The notes under the pieces: model-generated | What the model was told of the DNA's origin: nothing | The model's database searches: none | What the model saw: only the letters and a program-made list of their open reading frames with translations | Source: Apostichopus japonicus | Lineage: Eukaryota; Echinodermata; Holothuroidea; Aspidochirotida; Stichopodidae | Direction: 5' to 3' | Length of the DNA: 64,000 nt | Assembly: GCF_037975245.1 (NCBI RefSeq) | Contig: NC_092577.1 | Location: forward strand, 802,001 to 866,000 | Program-made: the position numbers and the translations under genes | In this document: piece by piece, positions 36,841 through 48,908 of the stretch | Layout of the letters: each line of letters starts with the position of its first letter | How positions within the stretch are numbered: the stretch's first letter is position 1

Positions 36841-38742
36841 AATAATCGCAGTGGTACTCTCGTTTTTGGTTCCTTGCTTTAGCAAAAGGAACCTATGTAG
36901 TCAGGTTGGCGTATGTGTGTGTGTATGTGTGTGTGTGTCTGTGTGTGTGTCTGTGACACTTGCTTGGGTACGCTCTATCTCAATAAGGGAATGTTGGATT
37001 GAGGCCAAACTTGGACTATAGATCCGCCATATGGAGAAGGTGTGCCCTATTGTTTTTGGTGCCCACAAAGGTCACCAAAGGTCAGTTATGGTCCAAAAAC
37101 CGAAAATATTAAAACTGCAATAACTCCCAGTGCCAATGTGCGACATGGTTGATATTTTGGGACAAGTTGCAAATGGTATAGGGGAAAATTTTCAAACGTA
37201 ATGGTCAGGTGATCCGAGGTCACCAAAGGTCAATTAATGATAAAAAACTAATTTTTTTGCGATAACTTGAGAACGAATTGTCCGTTAGGGTTGGAAATTG
37301 CTTCAATGTAATCCAATTGTCGACCCGTATCTGGGTGACCTCTGACCTCAGTTTGACCTCTGGTGACCTTTACTTGTTTTGGGAATTTTTACAGTTTCGA
37401 TGCTATTTTCAGATGTCAAAAGTACCTTCTGATCATAAATGTCAATAGGTTGACCCCTGTGTGACCTTCGTGTGCGAAGTTATACAAGGTCAAAGTTAAT
37501 TTTCAGACATTTAATGCAATAACCCCCATTGCCAAGGTGTGACATGGTTGATATTTTTGGACAAGTTGCAAATGGTAAAGGGGAATATTTTAAAACTTAA
37601 CGGTCATGTGATCCAAGGTCACCAAAGGTCAATTAATGTTCAAAAACTAGTATTTTGGGGGAGAAAATGGGCAAAGAAAAAAATGTTTGAATTTTTATAG
37701 TTTGATGCTATATTCACGTCACACCAATCAAAAATGTCAATGAGTTGACCCCAGGTGACCTTTGTGGGTTCAGTTATATGAGGTCAAAGTTAATTTTCAG
37801 ACATTTAGTGCAATAACTCCCAGTTCCAAGGTGTGACATGGTTTATATTTTGGGACAAGTTGCAAATGGTATAGGGGAAAATTTTCAAACTTAATGGTCA
37901 TGTGATCCGAGGTCACCAAAGGTCAATTAATGATAAAAAACTAATTTTTTTGCGATAACTTGAGAACGAATTGTCCGTTAGGCTTGGAAATTGCTTCAAT
38001 GTAATCCATTTGTCGACCCGCATCTGGGTGACCTGTAACGTCAATTTGACCTCTGGTGACCTTTACTTGTTTTGGGGATTTTTACAGTTTCGATGCTATT
38101 TTCAGATGTCAAAGGTACCTTCTGATCATAAATGTCAATAGGTTGACCCCTGTGTGACCTTTGTGTGCGAAGTTATTTATGTTAATAATTAATGTTAAAA
38201 AAAGAGTATTTTGGGGGGGAAAATGTGCAAAGAAAAAATGTTTGAATTTTTACAGTTTCGATGCTCTATTTAGGTCTCACCGATCAAAAATGTCAATTGG
38301 TTGACCTCGGGGTGACCTTTGTGTGTGAAGTTATGTATACAAGTTCAAAGTTAATTTTTAGACATTTAATGCAATTAAATCCCAATGCCAAGGTGTGACA
38401 CGGTTGATATTTTGGGACAAGTTGTGAATGGGGTGGTGGAACATTTTCAAATTTAACAGTCATGTCATCTGTGGTCACCAATGTTATCATATCTGTTGAC
38501 CCGCTTGTAGGTGACCTTATATTTCTTACATTTTCGACGCCATGTTCAGATCTCAAAAGTGCATTTTGATCAAAATCTGATCACAATTTGTGATCACAAG
38601 AGTGTTGGCTATAGTGTTGGTTACATTATGGGTACATGTAGGACCACAATTACATGACTATTTGAGCCCAATCTTGCTTGATAATATTATGTGTATTGTC
38701 ATATACCCCTACGCAAGGAACCACAGTGCCCTTGGGCTCTTG
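36841..38742. mobile_element. 1.9-kb interspersed repeat with AGGTCA direct repeats
   Basis: Flanked by near-identical 20-bp direct repeats TTAGTATAGTTG(C/T)TTGTACT at 36821-36840 and 38743-38762. Near the left end is a hairpin GGTTCCTT...AAGGAACC, then a (GT)n tract (36908-36955). The right end has AAGGAACC again (about 38716). Inside, a segment of about 700 bp is duplicated (CGATAACTTGAGAACGAATT at 37259 and 37950). It is dense in AGGTCA/TGACCT half-sites. No long frame; class unknown. Confidence 0.7.
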
Positions 38743-38856
38743 TTAGTATAGTTGTTTGTACTCGTACTGGGCCGGCCATTTTAGATATCTAGTATCATAT
38801 AGTACTAGTGGGAGATTCAGTACCCATAGTCACCCTCAGAGTCTTGTACTCGCACA

Positions 38857-39230
38857 CAAGGGCGTAGGAACCGGGGGCTGGGTGGCACCAGCCCCCCAGT
38901 GAAAAATATGGAGGGGCGGAAGTATCATTCCGCCCCCCCCCCCCCCCGCTTCGCAAGTCAGAAAACCCCTTTTTCATTTCCAAATGAGAAGAAAATCTCA
39001 TTTGGAGCACCAAATTGCATCTAAGGCCAGGTGAAAATGCAAAATTATATACAAAATGGAACGGGTGGGTTGAAGTGTGCTATATTGCACCAAATTGCAT
39101 CTGAGGCCACCTGGAAATGCAAAAAAATTCCAAAGGGGAGGGGGACACCCCCTCCCCTTAGACCCCTCCCCCAGGCTGGCCATCAGTCTTCAGCCCCCCC
39201 CCCACTCAAAAGTACCTTCCTACGCCACTG
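38857..39230. mobile_element. hAT-like MITE (CAAGGGCGTAGGAA termini)
   Basis: Ends CAAGGGCGTAGGAA and TTCCTACGCCACTG are inverted repeats with two mismatches, flanked by an exact 8-bp duplication CTCGCACA (38849-38856, 39231-39238). It is 374 bp and non-coding. It contains a near-perfect hairpin at 39133-39159 (AAGGGGAGGGGG, 3-base loop, CCCCCTCCCCTT). Confidence 0.9.
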
Positions 39231-39454
39231 CTCGCACAGTACAACACACTTCTATGATAAAGCCTACCCAAGTTTGCATGAAATACAAAAGACCGAGTAT
39301 TGTTGTTACCGATAGCTTAATCTAATAATATATCGGCTAACTTGACATTGTTGAGAGAAGTGAAACGTGACTGATGGCCTTCGCTGAAAAACAAGAGCAT
39401 TTCTCTACTTTTTGATGTATTTGTTTTCTATATTTGTTTATTTATAAATCAATG

Positions 39455-39706
39455 TATAATGTATAATGTATGTATGTATATTAGATCCTCCTGCAAGCAG
39501 GAACTCGCGAAGAAGCCTAATTGGCTTATCAAAACCGCAAGCTGACCAAAGTCAGTCTCTTACATTTATATTTAACGTCCATGATTATGAATTGTTAATT
39601 GTCAACAACTCTGTAACTGGACGACATACATTAATCTGGGAGTGACTCGAACCGGGGACCTTATGATTGAAAGGCACCGGTGTTAACCACTGAGCTAACA
39701 CTCCAC
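39455..39706 (-). mobile_element. tRNA-derived SINE, copy 2
   Basis: Reverse-orientation copy of the SINE at 11325-11626. The tRNA-like head (about 39639-39706) retains both box A and box B words, and the tail (TATGTA)n lies at about 39455-39480. It lacks the extra ~55 bases after the head seen in copy 1, so it is probably nearer the family consensus. Confidence 0.85.
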
Positions 39707-39719
39707 AATAATAACGGCC

Positions 39720-41278
39720 GCTTCCCCTCCCCAACAACAACCAGCATCCAATGCTCGATCGACGAATCCCAGGGACGCTAGTTCCCAGGCTCGTCAAAAT
39801 GAGTTACGTTATGATCACTAATTCTTGTATGCAATACAAAGAAATATATATCGTTTAAAATTAGATCATTGTTTAGAGATATAACCGGAACTCATAAGTC
39901 TCTATTAAGTATTAATATTCATGATGCTCCAACGTAATGAAAGCTCATATTTGAGTAATGCAATTTGAAAAGGTAGAGGAACACAAATATTTCATGAATA
40001 TTTAACCATAACTCAGATATTAAGGATATATATGATAGGAACATTAGGTCTTGTTCCCATTTAGCCTACATGAATTTATAGTTGATTACAGAATGACACC
40101 AAAACATGCACGATGTATTTGTTCATTGGCAAAGGAACTTGTACAGGCGCTACGAAAACTCCCAAGTATTGCTGTTTCAATTTCATTTCTTGTACACACC
40201 GATAAGGACAACTGCCTGGAGTATAGTATAGCAGCCTACCAGTACAATCTAACAACGGTGTTAAATTTTTTTAAAGTTTGTCGATACAGCCGCGCCTCGT
40301 AACGCTTATGCATATCATACCACGCTACGATTAGCAACGCTATACCAAACATCAAGCTTGTTCACCTCTTCTGTCTTGTTGCAAAGTATCAAAAAGTTGG
40401 TTAGCTTACCATTGAGAATATACATCAAAATGTGGCTTGTTTTCTTGATTCCATTTTGTAAAGGCAGTGCAGGTTATCTCGTCATAAATCCTATCTTTTA
40501 CCGAATCTTAAACAGAATAATTGCATAATACCTCACAATATTGGAAGTTCACAACAGCGTTTATTACTTTATATCAAGCCTAACACACTTTCAAAGCTAA
40601 TGTACTTAGCCTAGCTTTATTTTGAACAAACATTGGGGGGGGGGGGGGGGTTACGTTGGCCCACTTCAGTGTATACCTACCACACGATCATAGAACATTT
40701 ATCAGTAAATTTCGACGATATAACAATTCATCAAACGCAGTTTAGCTGAGAGAAAAGCTTCTGATGAAATTTTTAATATTGCACAAGTAGGTTAATTGAA
40801 TCTTGGCGCAAGATGTATTTGCTCATGAATGGCAACCATCTAATCAAATCATAGGAATAAATCAAGATGAAGAGAGAAACACGAAAAAGAGCCTGGGATC
40901 ATCTCAACAAATGATTGAAAACTAGTAAGGCCGCAATGTTTCAGGTAAACAATTAGCATAGCTTTAGTTAGGTGTCTAGGGTCACAGTTATTACTAATCA
41001 CTGCTATGGGCGATTGGATAGTGCCATTGGAAGATATGAAACCTAACGTCTTACGGGGGATCATGGTTCCAGGCCCTGTCGGTAGGCAGTAAAGTAAGAC
41101 GGCGTTCTTATCCTGGAAAATTCCAGCTTTAATACCATCTCTCTATGAACATTCTAATGATAAAATGAATCCAGCCTGTGCTATCGTTGTAGACTGAAAA
41201 CCGAGCGACTTGAAGTAAATACAACATTCTCCACCTGTATAAATGGCTGCAGCCGAGCATCGTAAAATAATTGTCTCT
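39720..41278. other. no gene recognised
   Basis: Contains a poly-G run at about 40635-40650. Open frames show no recognisable domain. Confidence 0.4.
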
Positions 41279-41286
41279 CTATAGAG

Positions 41287-41701
41287 CAAGGTTCCCCTAA
41301 CTTTATCCCCCACGAACCCCCTGTGGAGTTGTCCACGAACCCCCAAGTTTCGAGACACGATCTGAGTCATTATAATATATTATAATACGCATAACAGTGC
41401 TTCGTAAAAGATCTAGCTCATAATGTCATATTGTAATGATAAAAAAAATAAGAGATGAACACATATTTATTTATCACATGCATTGTACGGTACTACTATG
41501 GCAACATATGCGTATATGGAACGCGAAAAGAGTTTGTCGATAGGTACGACTTTTGTACATTACTAAATTATATGATATATCAGATTATATATAGTTAAAC
41601 GAAAAGTACTCTAATTTTGACTATCAGAAACGTCTCACGAACCCCCTGGGATGGACTCACGCACCCCTGGGGGTTCATGCACCCCAGTTAGGGAACCCCT
41701 G
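41287..41701. mobile_element. hAT-like MITE (CAAGGTTCCCCTAACTT termini)
   Basis: The inverted ends CAAGGTTCCCCTAACTT (41287-41303) and CAGTTAGGGAACCCCTG (41685-41701) resemble the ends of Charlie-type hAT elements. Flanking 8-mers CTATAGAG and CTCTAGAG differ at one base, an aged target duplication. It is 415 bp with CACGAACCCCC words near both ends. No transposase. Confidence 0.78.
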
Positions 41702-42357
41702 CTCTAGAGTGTTGATATTGAAACATTTGCCTGCTCGATGACACCAATCTGATATTCCTCTTATTCGCAACCTTCCATTGGTAAAGGATTCTACGGTGAG
41801 GAGGTATGCCCCCTCCCCTAAGTTGAGAAATGTTAACATGGTTTAGGGTGCTTAGTTGAATTATGGTGTTATAATTTGCAACTTTTGAGGAAATTTAAGT
41901 TGAAGAATTTTCCATATTCCCCCACAAAGTCATATCGGTAGTTTATTTTCTCTTTCGAATGTTCAGCAATCCTCAAAAAAAAAAACTGGCGACCAAAAAA
42001 GGCTCACTGCCCCCCCCCACCCCAACCCACCACAATTGAATACCAGGCGCAATATATCTCTTTAATCGTATTTAAATGCTCCTAGAGTTTCAGTAAGATT
42101 TGCTTCACGTGCGTGATTAGATCGCTTAGGGGAGGATAAAACCAAATTCGTAAAGGTCAAGGTCATTTGTAAAACATTTATTTAAGATTCAAACAAAGGA
42201 TCCTAGTTATAATGACGACATTATATTTCTATTTACCAGAACAACATTTACTTTTTAAGTCTAAGTGCATCAAGGTATACCCTACATTTGTGCCGTTTAT
42301 TAATGTACGGAGCACTTTAATAGCCAAACGAAACACATTTAAATTTATACCTCTAAG

Positions 42358-42388
42358 CATGGAGGTAAAAACAGTTTTTACCTCCATG
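42358..42388. mobile_element. 31-bp perfect palindromic micro-insertion
   Basis: Arms CATGGAGGTAAAAAC and GTTTTTACCTCCATG are perfect inverted repeats around a single A. The element is flanked by identical CTCTAAG (42351-42357 and 42389-42395). It has the same end sequence and 7-bp repeat length as the element at 16397-16420. Confidence 0.6.
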
Positions 42389-42399
42389 CTCTAAGTAAG

Positions 42400-43737
42400 T
42401 AACATTCAGGTTAGTTTGTTTGTATTATGCATACAGCTTTACCATGTATTTCCAGTGGCGGAGCTAGGGGTATTGGTCAGGGGGCGAGAATGGCATGTAT
42501 AGGGGCGCTTTCGACACTATCTAAGCGGAGCGCCACCACAGGTTGGCGCGGAGCATACAGAAATTTTTTGAGTAAAGAAACTCCCTAGATCGTCGGAAAT
42601 TGCCCTTTCCGGGCCTTGCTAATTTGCAGATAAACGAAGAATAAATAGGTGTCATTGCCATTTTTGACAACTCGGAAGTTTATATGGGTGTTGGAAGTAC
42701 ATGCGATTCAGCACAATCCCTGTGGTATCTTTGTGAGTGCTCAGGTTTTCGAGAAAAAAATAGATCGAAAACCCCGTACAGTGCTTGGAAATAGTTTCGT
42801 ACAACGGAATTAAGTGCCGATAAATTAAAGACCGCCGTACGTTAGAGCATTTTGCCAGAAAATTACACCAACAAAATGTGAAAAATGTCAATAGGTAGAT
42901 GAGAGCGCAATAAAAGTCAATAATAAAAATAAAAATATCATTTCAATGTAATCCTCCCTCAGTCTGTTTTGCTATGAAATGAAACAGGTGAATGATCCAT
43001 CAGTGCCCTAGGGGACATCCGTAGTTAGAAAAATGGTTCGATGCAAACCTACCACTTTCAAAAGTGGGTCGTCTACTTATCTGGTCCTTTAAAAAATAGG
43101 CTTATCGTAAAGAATTGAAAAGGTTAAAATTGAAATGCAAATTTAATAATGGTGCAGGGAACAAGTAATTGTTTACAGAAGACAATTGGTGATAAGAGAA
43201 TTTGCTGAAGTCAGAACGGTATGTAAATCGCAAAGAACCTTCAATCAATAAGACAATCATAAAATCGGTATCAATTCTCAGACTGGTATTCCAAGGTCAA
43301 TAGGCATATCGATCTGAAGATACAGCGAGGTAATTGGGAGTATTCTTGTATTTACACTACTGAAGTATGACTTATGAGTACAATAATAATTTATGTAACA
43401 TTGCGTTTGTCTTGTGAAATATCCTAAAGTAGGTGCACGGGTGAAAGTTTAGGCAATGACGCCTGCAGTACGGGGCAACTGGTGTCGATCGCCCCCCACC
43501 CCCTTGCCCTTCACTTGAGTTCATAGCACGGGGGCAAGGGGGCAAAATGGGGCCCTCCATGTAGGGTGGCAGGAAGTGCCTTCCCTCTAAAGACTTGAGC
43601 TTTAAAGTTGATTAATTTACCATAAGATTCTGGTATTTGAGTCCCAGAAAGGCCAGATATTGTCTCACGAAAGTGCTAAGTTGCAAGAGCTTCAGGGAAT
43701 TCGTCCCCCGGACCCCTACCGGGGCTTCGCAACTAGA
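42400..43737. other. no gene recognised; possible orphan transposon end
   Basis: CAGTGGCGGAGCTAGGGG at about 42453 looks like the left end of another CAG-ended MITE. I found no matching right end, so it may be truncated. Otherwise unremarkable. Confidence 0.35.
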
Positions 43738-43745
43738 CCACCAAA

Positions 43746-44296
43746 CATGGGCGCAGATCCTGGTGAGGACAGCGGGACGCGTCCCCACCAACTTCAGTGG
43801 TGGGGACATGATATGCGGTGTCCCCACCAATTTGTCTTGACCAAACGCTGCATTTCAAATTCCCCTGTATTGAACTTTGGCGCAGTTTGATCCAGCATTG
43901 TGCAAATAACATGCAGCAGTTCTCATTTTATGACATTTATCCACAGTTGTTAAATATTGGACGGAAATCGCATTTGCGACAGTCTATAATTGTTTTCTGG
44001 GAGAGGACCCCAGACCCATCGTATACAAAAGTCTAAAGATTATTTGTCCCCTGATTTGTTTGCTGCAGACGCCCATATATTTCCCCAAACTAAATTTCAA
44101 AGCCATGAGATCTAAAATTTAAGGAGATTTGGGAGCATCATTGGGTCTGGGAAGTGTTATTTACGGAGATCTGGGAGGTATATTTGCCCAAAAAAATGCT
44201 TGTACTACGCGAGAACCCTTGGTCGCGCTCCGCTTAGATAGTATCAGAGAACAGACACGCGTCCTCACCATTATCCAAGACTGATCTGCGCCCATG
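43746..44296. mobile_element. hAT-like MITE (CATGGGCGCAGATC termini)
   Basis: Exact 14-bp inverted ends CATGGGCGCAGATC and GATCTGCGCCCATG. Flanking 8-mers CCACCAAA and CCGCCAAA differ at one base. It is 551 bp and non-coding. Words such as GGTGAGGAC/GTCCTCACC just inside extend the inversion imperfectly. A segment near 44222 is the inverse of one near 42517 (ACTATCTAAGCGGAGCG), hinting that the orphan end at about 42453 is related. Confidence 0.75.
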
Positions 44297-44304
44297 CCGC
44301 CAAA

Positions 44305-45950
44305 CATATTTCGCTCCTAACCTCTTTAAATGCAGAGGTCCTGAGAATACGCCAGTGGTTTTTCATATGAACGGTAGATATACAATACAGTGTATTTTCC
44401 CCATATATCATTCATATGATCTGTTTTACAGATTGAGAGAAAATAACATTTGAAACTTAGCACAAACCACTAAACTGTAGTAAGGGTTCTTACTTTTGTA
44501 GATGTAACGTAACCCTAACCGGCCTAATTTTCTAATTTCATAAAAAATAAAAAAAATCGATTACATTTTTTCCTACTTTTATTTCTTAAAACTCTTGACA
44601 GAAAGCGTCAATATTCGAGAAAATTGCAACAATTACTACAAAAACATCCAAGATTATTTTTGGATACAGGAAGCGAAAAAGGAAATGATCATTTCATTGC
44701 CTGACACTCCTTTTTGTTAATACTAAGGATCCAATTGAATGTATTAGCAGTGTCGTGTAGTATACGTCAATAGCTGAAAAAGTGAGGGGTAGAAATATAT
44801 TCCTTCTCCGGCCCACTTTTCAAAGTGTGAGCTTGAGTTATATTCATTTAGCACCAATGCGTATAACACAATACAATACACTATTCCAGTGCTAAGTAAC
44901 GCTGTGGTTATTTTTGCAGTCATTATATATATTTATATATGAAATCTTGATTGTCACAAGGGACGCCAAAGTAGACTTTAATATCAAACGGGTTTTAAAC
45001 AGAAACATAGTTTGTACTCTAATGAAATAATTTAAAAACAATGAGTGAAAATAATTAAAATATGAGAAATAAACTAAGACATGCATAGCTCTATTGCCGT
45101 GAAGAGAATCATTCTGCTGTTGCCAGGTGCAATCAATAGAAGTAAAATTACGTCATTGTAACCAGTTTAATGGCCAAAAAGGTGAGAAACTGGTGAAAAT
45201 AGTCTTGTTTTGGGGCAAAACTTTACCCAAATTTGGTACATACGTACCCAGTTGGGTAACATATTTGTCTTACGTTTTTTTGTAAGATTTTTTTTACCTG
45301 TAATGAAATTTAACATAATTTGGTTGTCTCTTAGAGAGAAACCTGTTCACACAGTAATAGAAAATGTATTCCCCCATAGTGCCCTATATAGAGAAAACTA
45401 CATGGAAGGTATACCGCAATCATTATGTCTGACCCAAAATTAAACTCGGTTTCATAATAGTATAATGACACAAAAGTCAATATTATTCGAAAGCAATTTT
45501 AACATAATTAATATTGCATGAATAATAAAATCCACACGTTAAGTATCCTGCATATCTAGAAATGAGTTCTCAGAAGGTTCAACCAGAAATTTGCTTGTGT
45601 TTATTTAGGTATAAGCACTGACGCTTTGCTGATGCACACTGTAAAGTAAACACAGAAAAGATAACGCCATTCATTAGTGATTATCTGACGTCAAAGTAAA
45701 TATGAATATCAATAAATGGTCTGTACTTAAGAACGACGACCAACAGGTAATTCTATGAGTGTAGTAAACTTTCTCATGCCGATCAAATGCGTTTGTCTTC
45801 TTCTTTGTATTTTACTACAGCTTTAACTGTTCACGTCGAAGGACAACGCTAATCGGACAAGGAAAGTTGGAGAAGTTTTATTTCTTATTCTTTCAAATGA
45901 TGGTTTCTACTATTTGAGTTTTACAAGATAGTAATTAATCGAGAAACCGT
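44305..45950. other. upstream region of the large secreted mosaic gene
   Basis: AT-rich, no gene recognised. It must contain the promoter and any 5' untranslated sequence of the gene starting at 45955. I saw no clear TATA box or CpG-rich stretch. Confidence 0.4.
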
Positions 45951-45954
45951 TGGA

Positions 45955-46303
45955 ATGGTGTGGGTGACCATTCCTCACCGGTTCTCGGTGAACTGGTGTT
46001 ACCTGGTCGTACTGTTTACGATATTTTCGCTTAATCGAGTTACTTTGGCCCAATGTTCGGTGAGTTTCTCACCTAACAGCACTGTCATCATCGCTGAAAA
46101 TACGGCTTGCGATCTCACAGGAGAACCGAACCAAATATGGCGACTGGAAGTGAAAGGGAACCTCACGATAAGGAAAACTACGCCTCCTATCCAACTGGAT
46201 GTCCGAGAGCTGATCGTTTATCCGACAGGACGAATATCCGCTGACGGTTCGGGATTCACCGCGGGAAGTGGCGAAGGAAAAGGAACCAATGAAGGGTCCG
46301 GGG
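45955..46303 (+). CDS. large secreted mosaic protein, exon 1 (signal peptide)
   Basis: First coding exon, 349 nt, from the ATG at 45955 (context GGAATGG) to donor GGGG|GTAAGT, phase 1. Residues 1-33 are a signal peptide: basic start, hydrophobic WCYLVVLFTIFSL, then a likely cut after RVTLA before QCSV. The mature part has two cysteines, several N-glycosylation sequons (NST, NLT) and a beta-rich stretch WRLEVKGNLTI...LDVRELIVYPTGRISADG. It enters a glycine/serine-rich tail GSGEGKGTNEGSGG that continues in exon 2. The pattern suggests an extracellular right-handed beta-helix-like protein. I do not recognise a named gene. Confidence 0.8.
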
Positions 46304-46676
46304 GTAAGTAGACAACGAGAAGTATCCATGACAACGGTACCTGAAAGCATAAATAAGCGATTTCTGTCTGACTGAGCTTACTCTATCTTGAATCAGCACT
46401 GGATTTTAACCAGTGGGTGGTTTACGTAAATGTTTCAAATTTTATTCATTTATAAGAGAATTTACAGGAAAATAAGTCCCATTTGACTCAAATTCAAGAG
46501 AACTTTGATGACTTATTGCATTTTCAAAGTCACTTGATTTCAATTTCGTTCTTACTACAAATTCAACAACTTTCCATTCCACGCCAATAGGTACAAAAAA
46601 CCCGGAAGTTTTCCTGATTTGAAAGTTACAAACCTGTTCGTAGGTTGGAGAAACAAAGATTTGAGTAGAGTTCTGA

Positions 46677-46770
46677 CGGTAAGGGAGAGGGTGGGGAATG
46701 GAGAGGGTGGGGAAGGGAGAGGGTGGGGAAGGGTTGGGAAGTGAGAGGATGGGGAAGGGAGAGGGGGAGG
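46677..46770. repeat. purine-rich GGGAGAGGGTGGGGAA repeat
   Basis: Imperfect tandem repeats of about 17 bp, made of G-runs and A on the plus strand, with quadruplex-forming potential in the intron's sense strand. Confidence 0.8.
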
Positions 46771-48089
46771 GGAGGGAGATCAATCTCACCTCACTTGTGC
46801 CACGTCATTCGTTGAAATCGTGAAGAAGATTATTGTATTGAAGGAGACTTGTACGTTACTTTCCATTTTTATGAAGTCATAAAATATATACAAATAAATA
46901 TAATTGTTAAATTATTCGCTCTTAAGGTTGATCTGCTTTGACACAAATTACCTGTTCTTACTAATGGATTTTTCCTTTCGAGTTTTGATCGACTAGAATA
47001 ATGAAAAAAGAAAATTGTGAAACGCAGAAAACATAAAAAGGACCAAATCAAGGTATCGAATAAAATATAAAATAAAAATGAAAAGTTATGACAATTAATG
47101 ACATAATAAAATAAAATAAATAGCCACCGGACCTTGCTTTATAGAGTTAATACAATGCTGAAGGGTTAGCAATAGAGGTATATTCAAATGTAACATTTTT
47201 TTTAAAAATCTTCAACGTAAGGCTTTAGAAGACTAACGCTTTAAAATTAGAATTGTGTTCCGTATGGTCTAGAAGTAATGTTGAAGTGAGCAGTAAAATT
47301 TAACATTTAGTATTTGCTTTTGTTGAAAGAGAGAGAGAAGGAGATAGATACAAAATCTGAAATGTAGCATTTAAAGTTGATTTGGTAAATTTTGCGATAC
47401 TCAGATTTGGAGCAAATATTTTAGTTGACCAAATAAAATTTATGAAATGGTATAGTCACGCACTGAACGTCATTTGGTGAAATAATCTATGGAGGTATGT
47501 CTTAATATGACCAATCACATAAGTAAGATCACCCAGGCTGGACAAATCATTGATTGTATAAATCCTGACGAAGGGGTGGGGTAGGGGGAGGGGAGGTTGA
47601 GGAAGGATGCAGCCTCGGGCTTTAGGATGAAAAAGTTGCCCGGGGAAATATTTTAGGCGTTCGTAAAGGGTGAGATAAATAACTATTTATTTTAATTTTC
47701 ATAATATGTTTAACGGAGGTAAAAGGGCAAGATTCACATGAGTGTATATACGCGAGACACGTTATCAATGACCAGGGGTTAACTATAGTCAATTTAAATG
47801 GTGCGAGAAGGCCTTGACTTGATACAAAATGTAAACCTTCAACTTTAAAAGTTAATATATCTAGTTTTGAAATGACAGCAGGGTCCAGAATACATATGAC
47901 TTTATTAAAACTCATGATATTCAATACGGTTTCTTTTAAACAAGAAAACGTTTGCCTTCTAGTGATTTTTTTAGTTTGCCCACCATTTTGCACCATATGA
48001 AATCTTAAGTTTTAAATTGGGGCCGCAAAGATATATGACTTTGAACAACTAAAGATAAGAACCCTTTATTCTCAGTAAACAACCGCTGT

Positions 48090-48450
48090 TCATTCATACT
48101 TAGTAAAGATTCCTAAATCCTATTGGTCCATTCAGGTCAGCTGATCGTGGTTAATCCTGTGAGTAACGCACGGTAAAATTACGGGGCATCACTTTAATAA
48201 ATCTTTGGTTATATGTAACCAAAAATGTTTTGTTTTATGATTTTTCCCCCACACAAATGGTAGTGTATGAATGAACGGGGTTAATCAACGGTCTAGCGTG
48301 CGTTACTCACATGATTAATGCACTCCGGGTGTTAATGCTATCGCTGGATGCACTCGGGCTCCGCCCTCGTGCATCGCTTGCATTATCCCCCGATCGTGCA
48401 TTAATCCTGTGAGTAACGCACGCTAGACCGTTGATTAACCCCTTACTTAT
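48090..48450 (-). mobile_element. copy 2 of the ~280-bp repeat with complete 46-bp foldback
   Basis: Reverse-orientation copy of the repeat at 12611-12895. At 48277-48322 and 48397-48442 lie inverted arms of 46 bp with one mismatch, starting GGGGTTAATCAACGGTCTAG. The remaining part is bounded by inverted GTATGAATGAAC words (near 48085-48096 and 48264-48275), suggesting a second MITE abutting the foldback. Confidence 0.8.
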
Positions 48451-48908
48451 TCTCAATCAAATCATTATTAATCATGATCAAGAGTTCAAACAGACACTTT
48501 GAACACGTTAATACTTTATCAAAACTGAAATAAAAGTGGCTAGTTATGCTACTTACATTGAGAATTTTGTTTTAGTGTATACTGTACTACAAAATTGAAC
48601 AACATCAATTCAAAATGTTAGCTTACAAATAGAAAATATGCTTTAATGAGGGATTCAATTTTCTACGAGAGCAAGCCAGTTGTAACGTACCCGTGCAGTA
48701 GACAGTAAGGTGTAGGGGGAGGGGGGGGGGGGGTCTCTTCGAGAGTCTCAACAGGAAAAGCTGACCAATGAGTTAGCCAAACAGATCAAATGAAGTTCTA
48801 ATTTCATCCCTTTCTCAGTAACCCTCAACTTATAGGTTTTTTCTTTTCCTATGGTAGTTGTGTTAATGAGGTTTACAACTTTACGAACACATATATACAC
48901 ATACTGAC

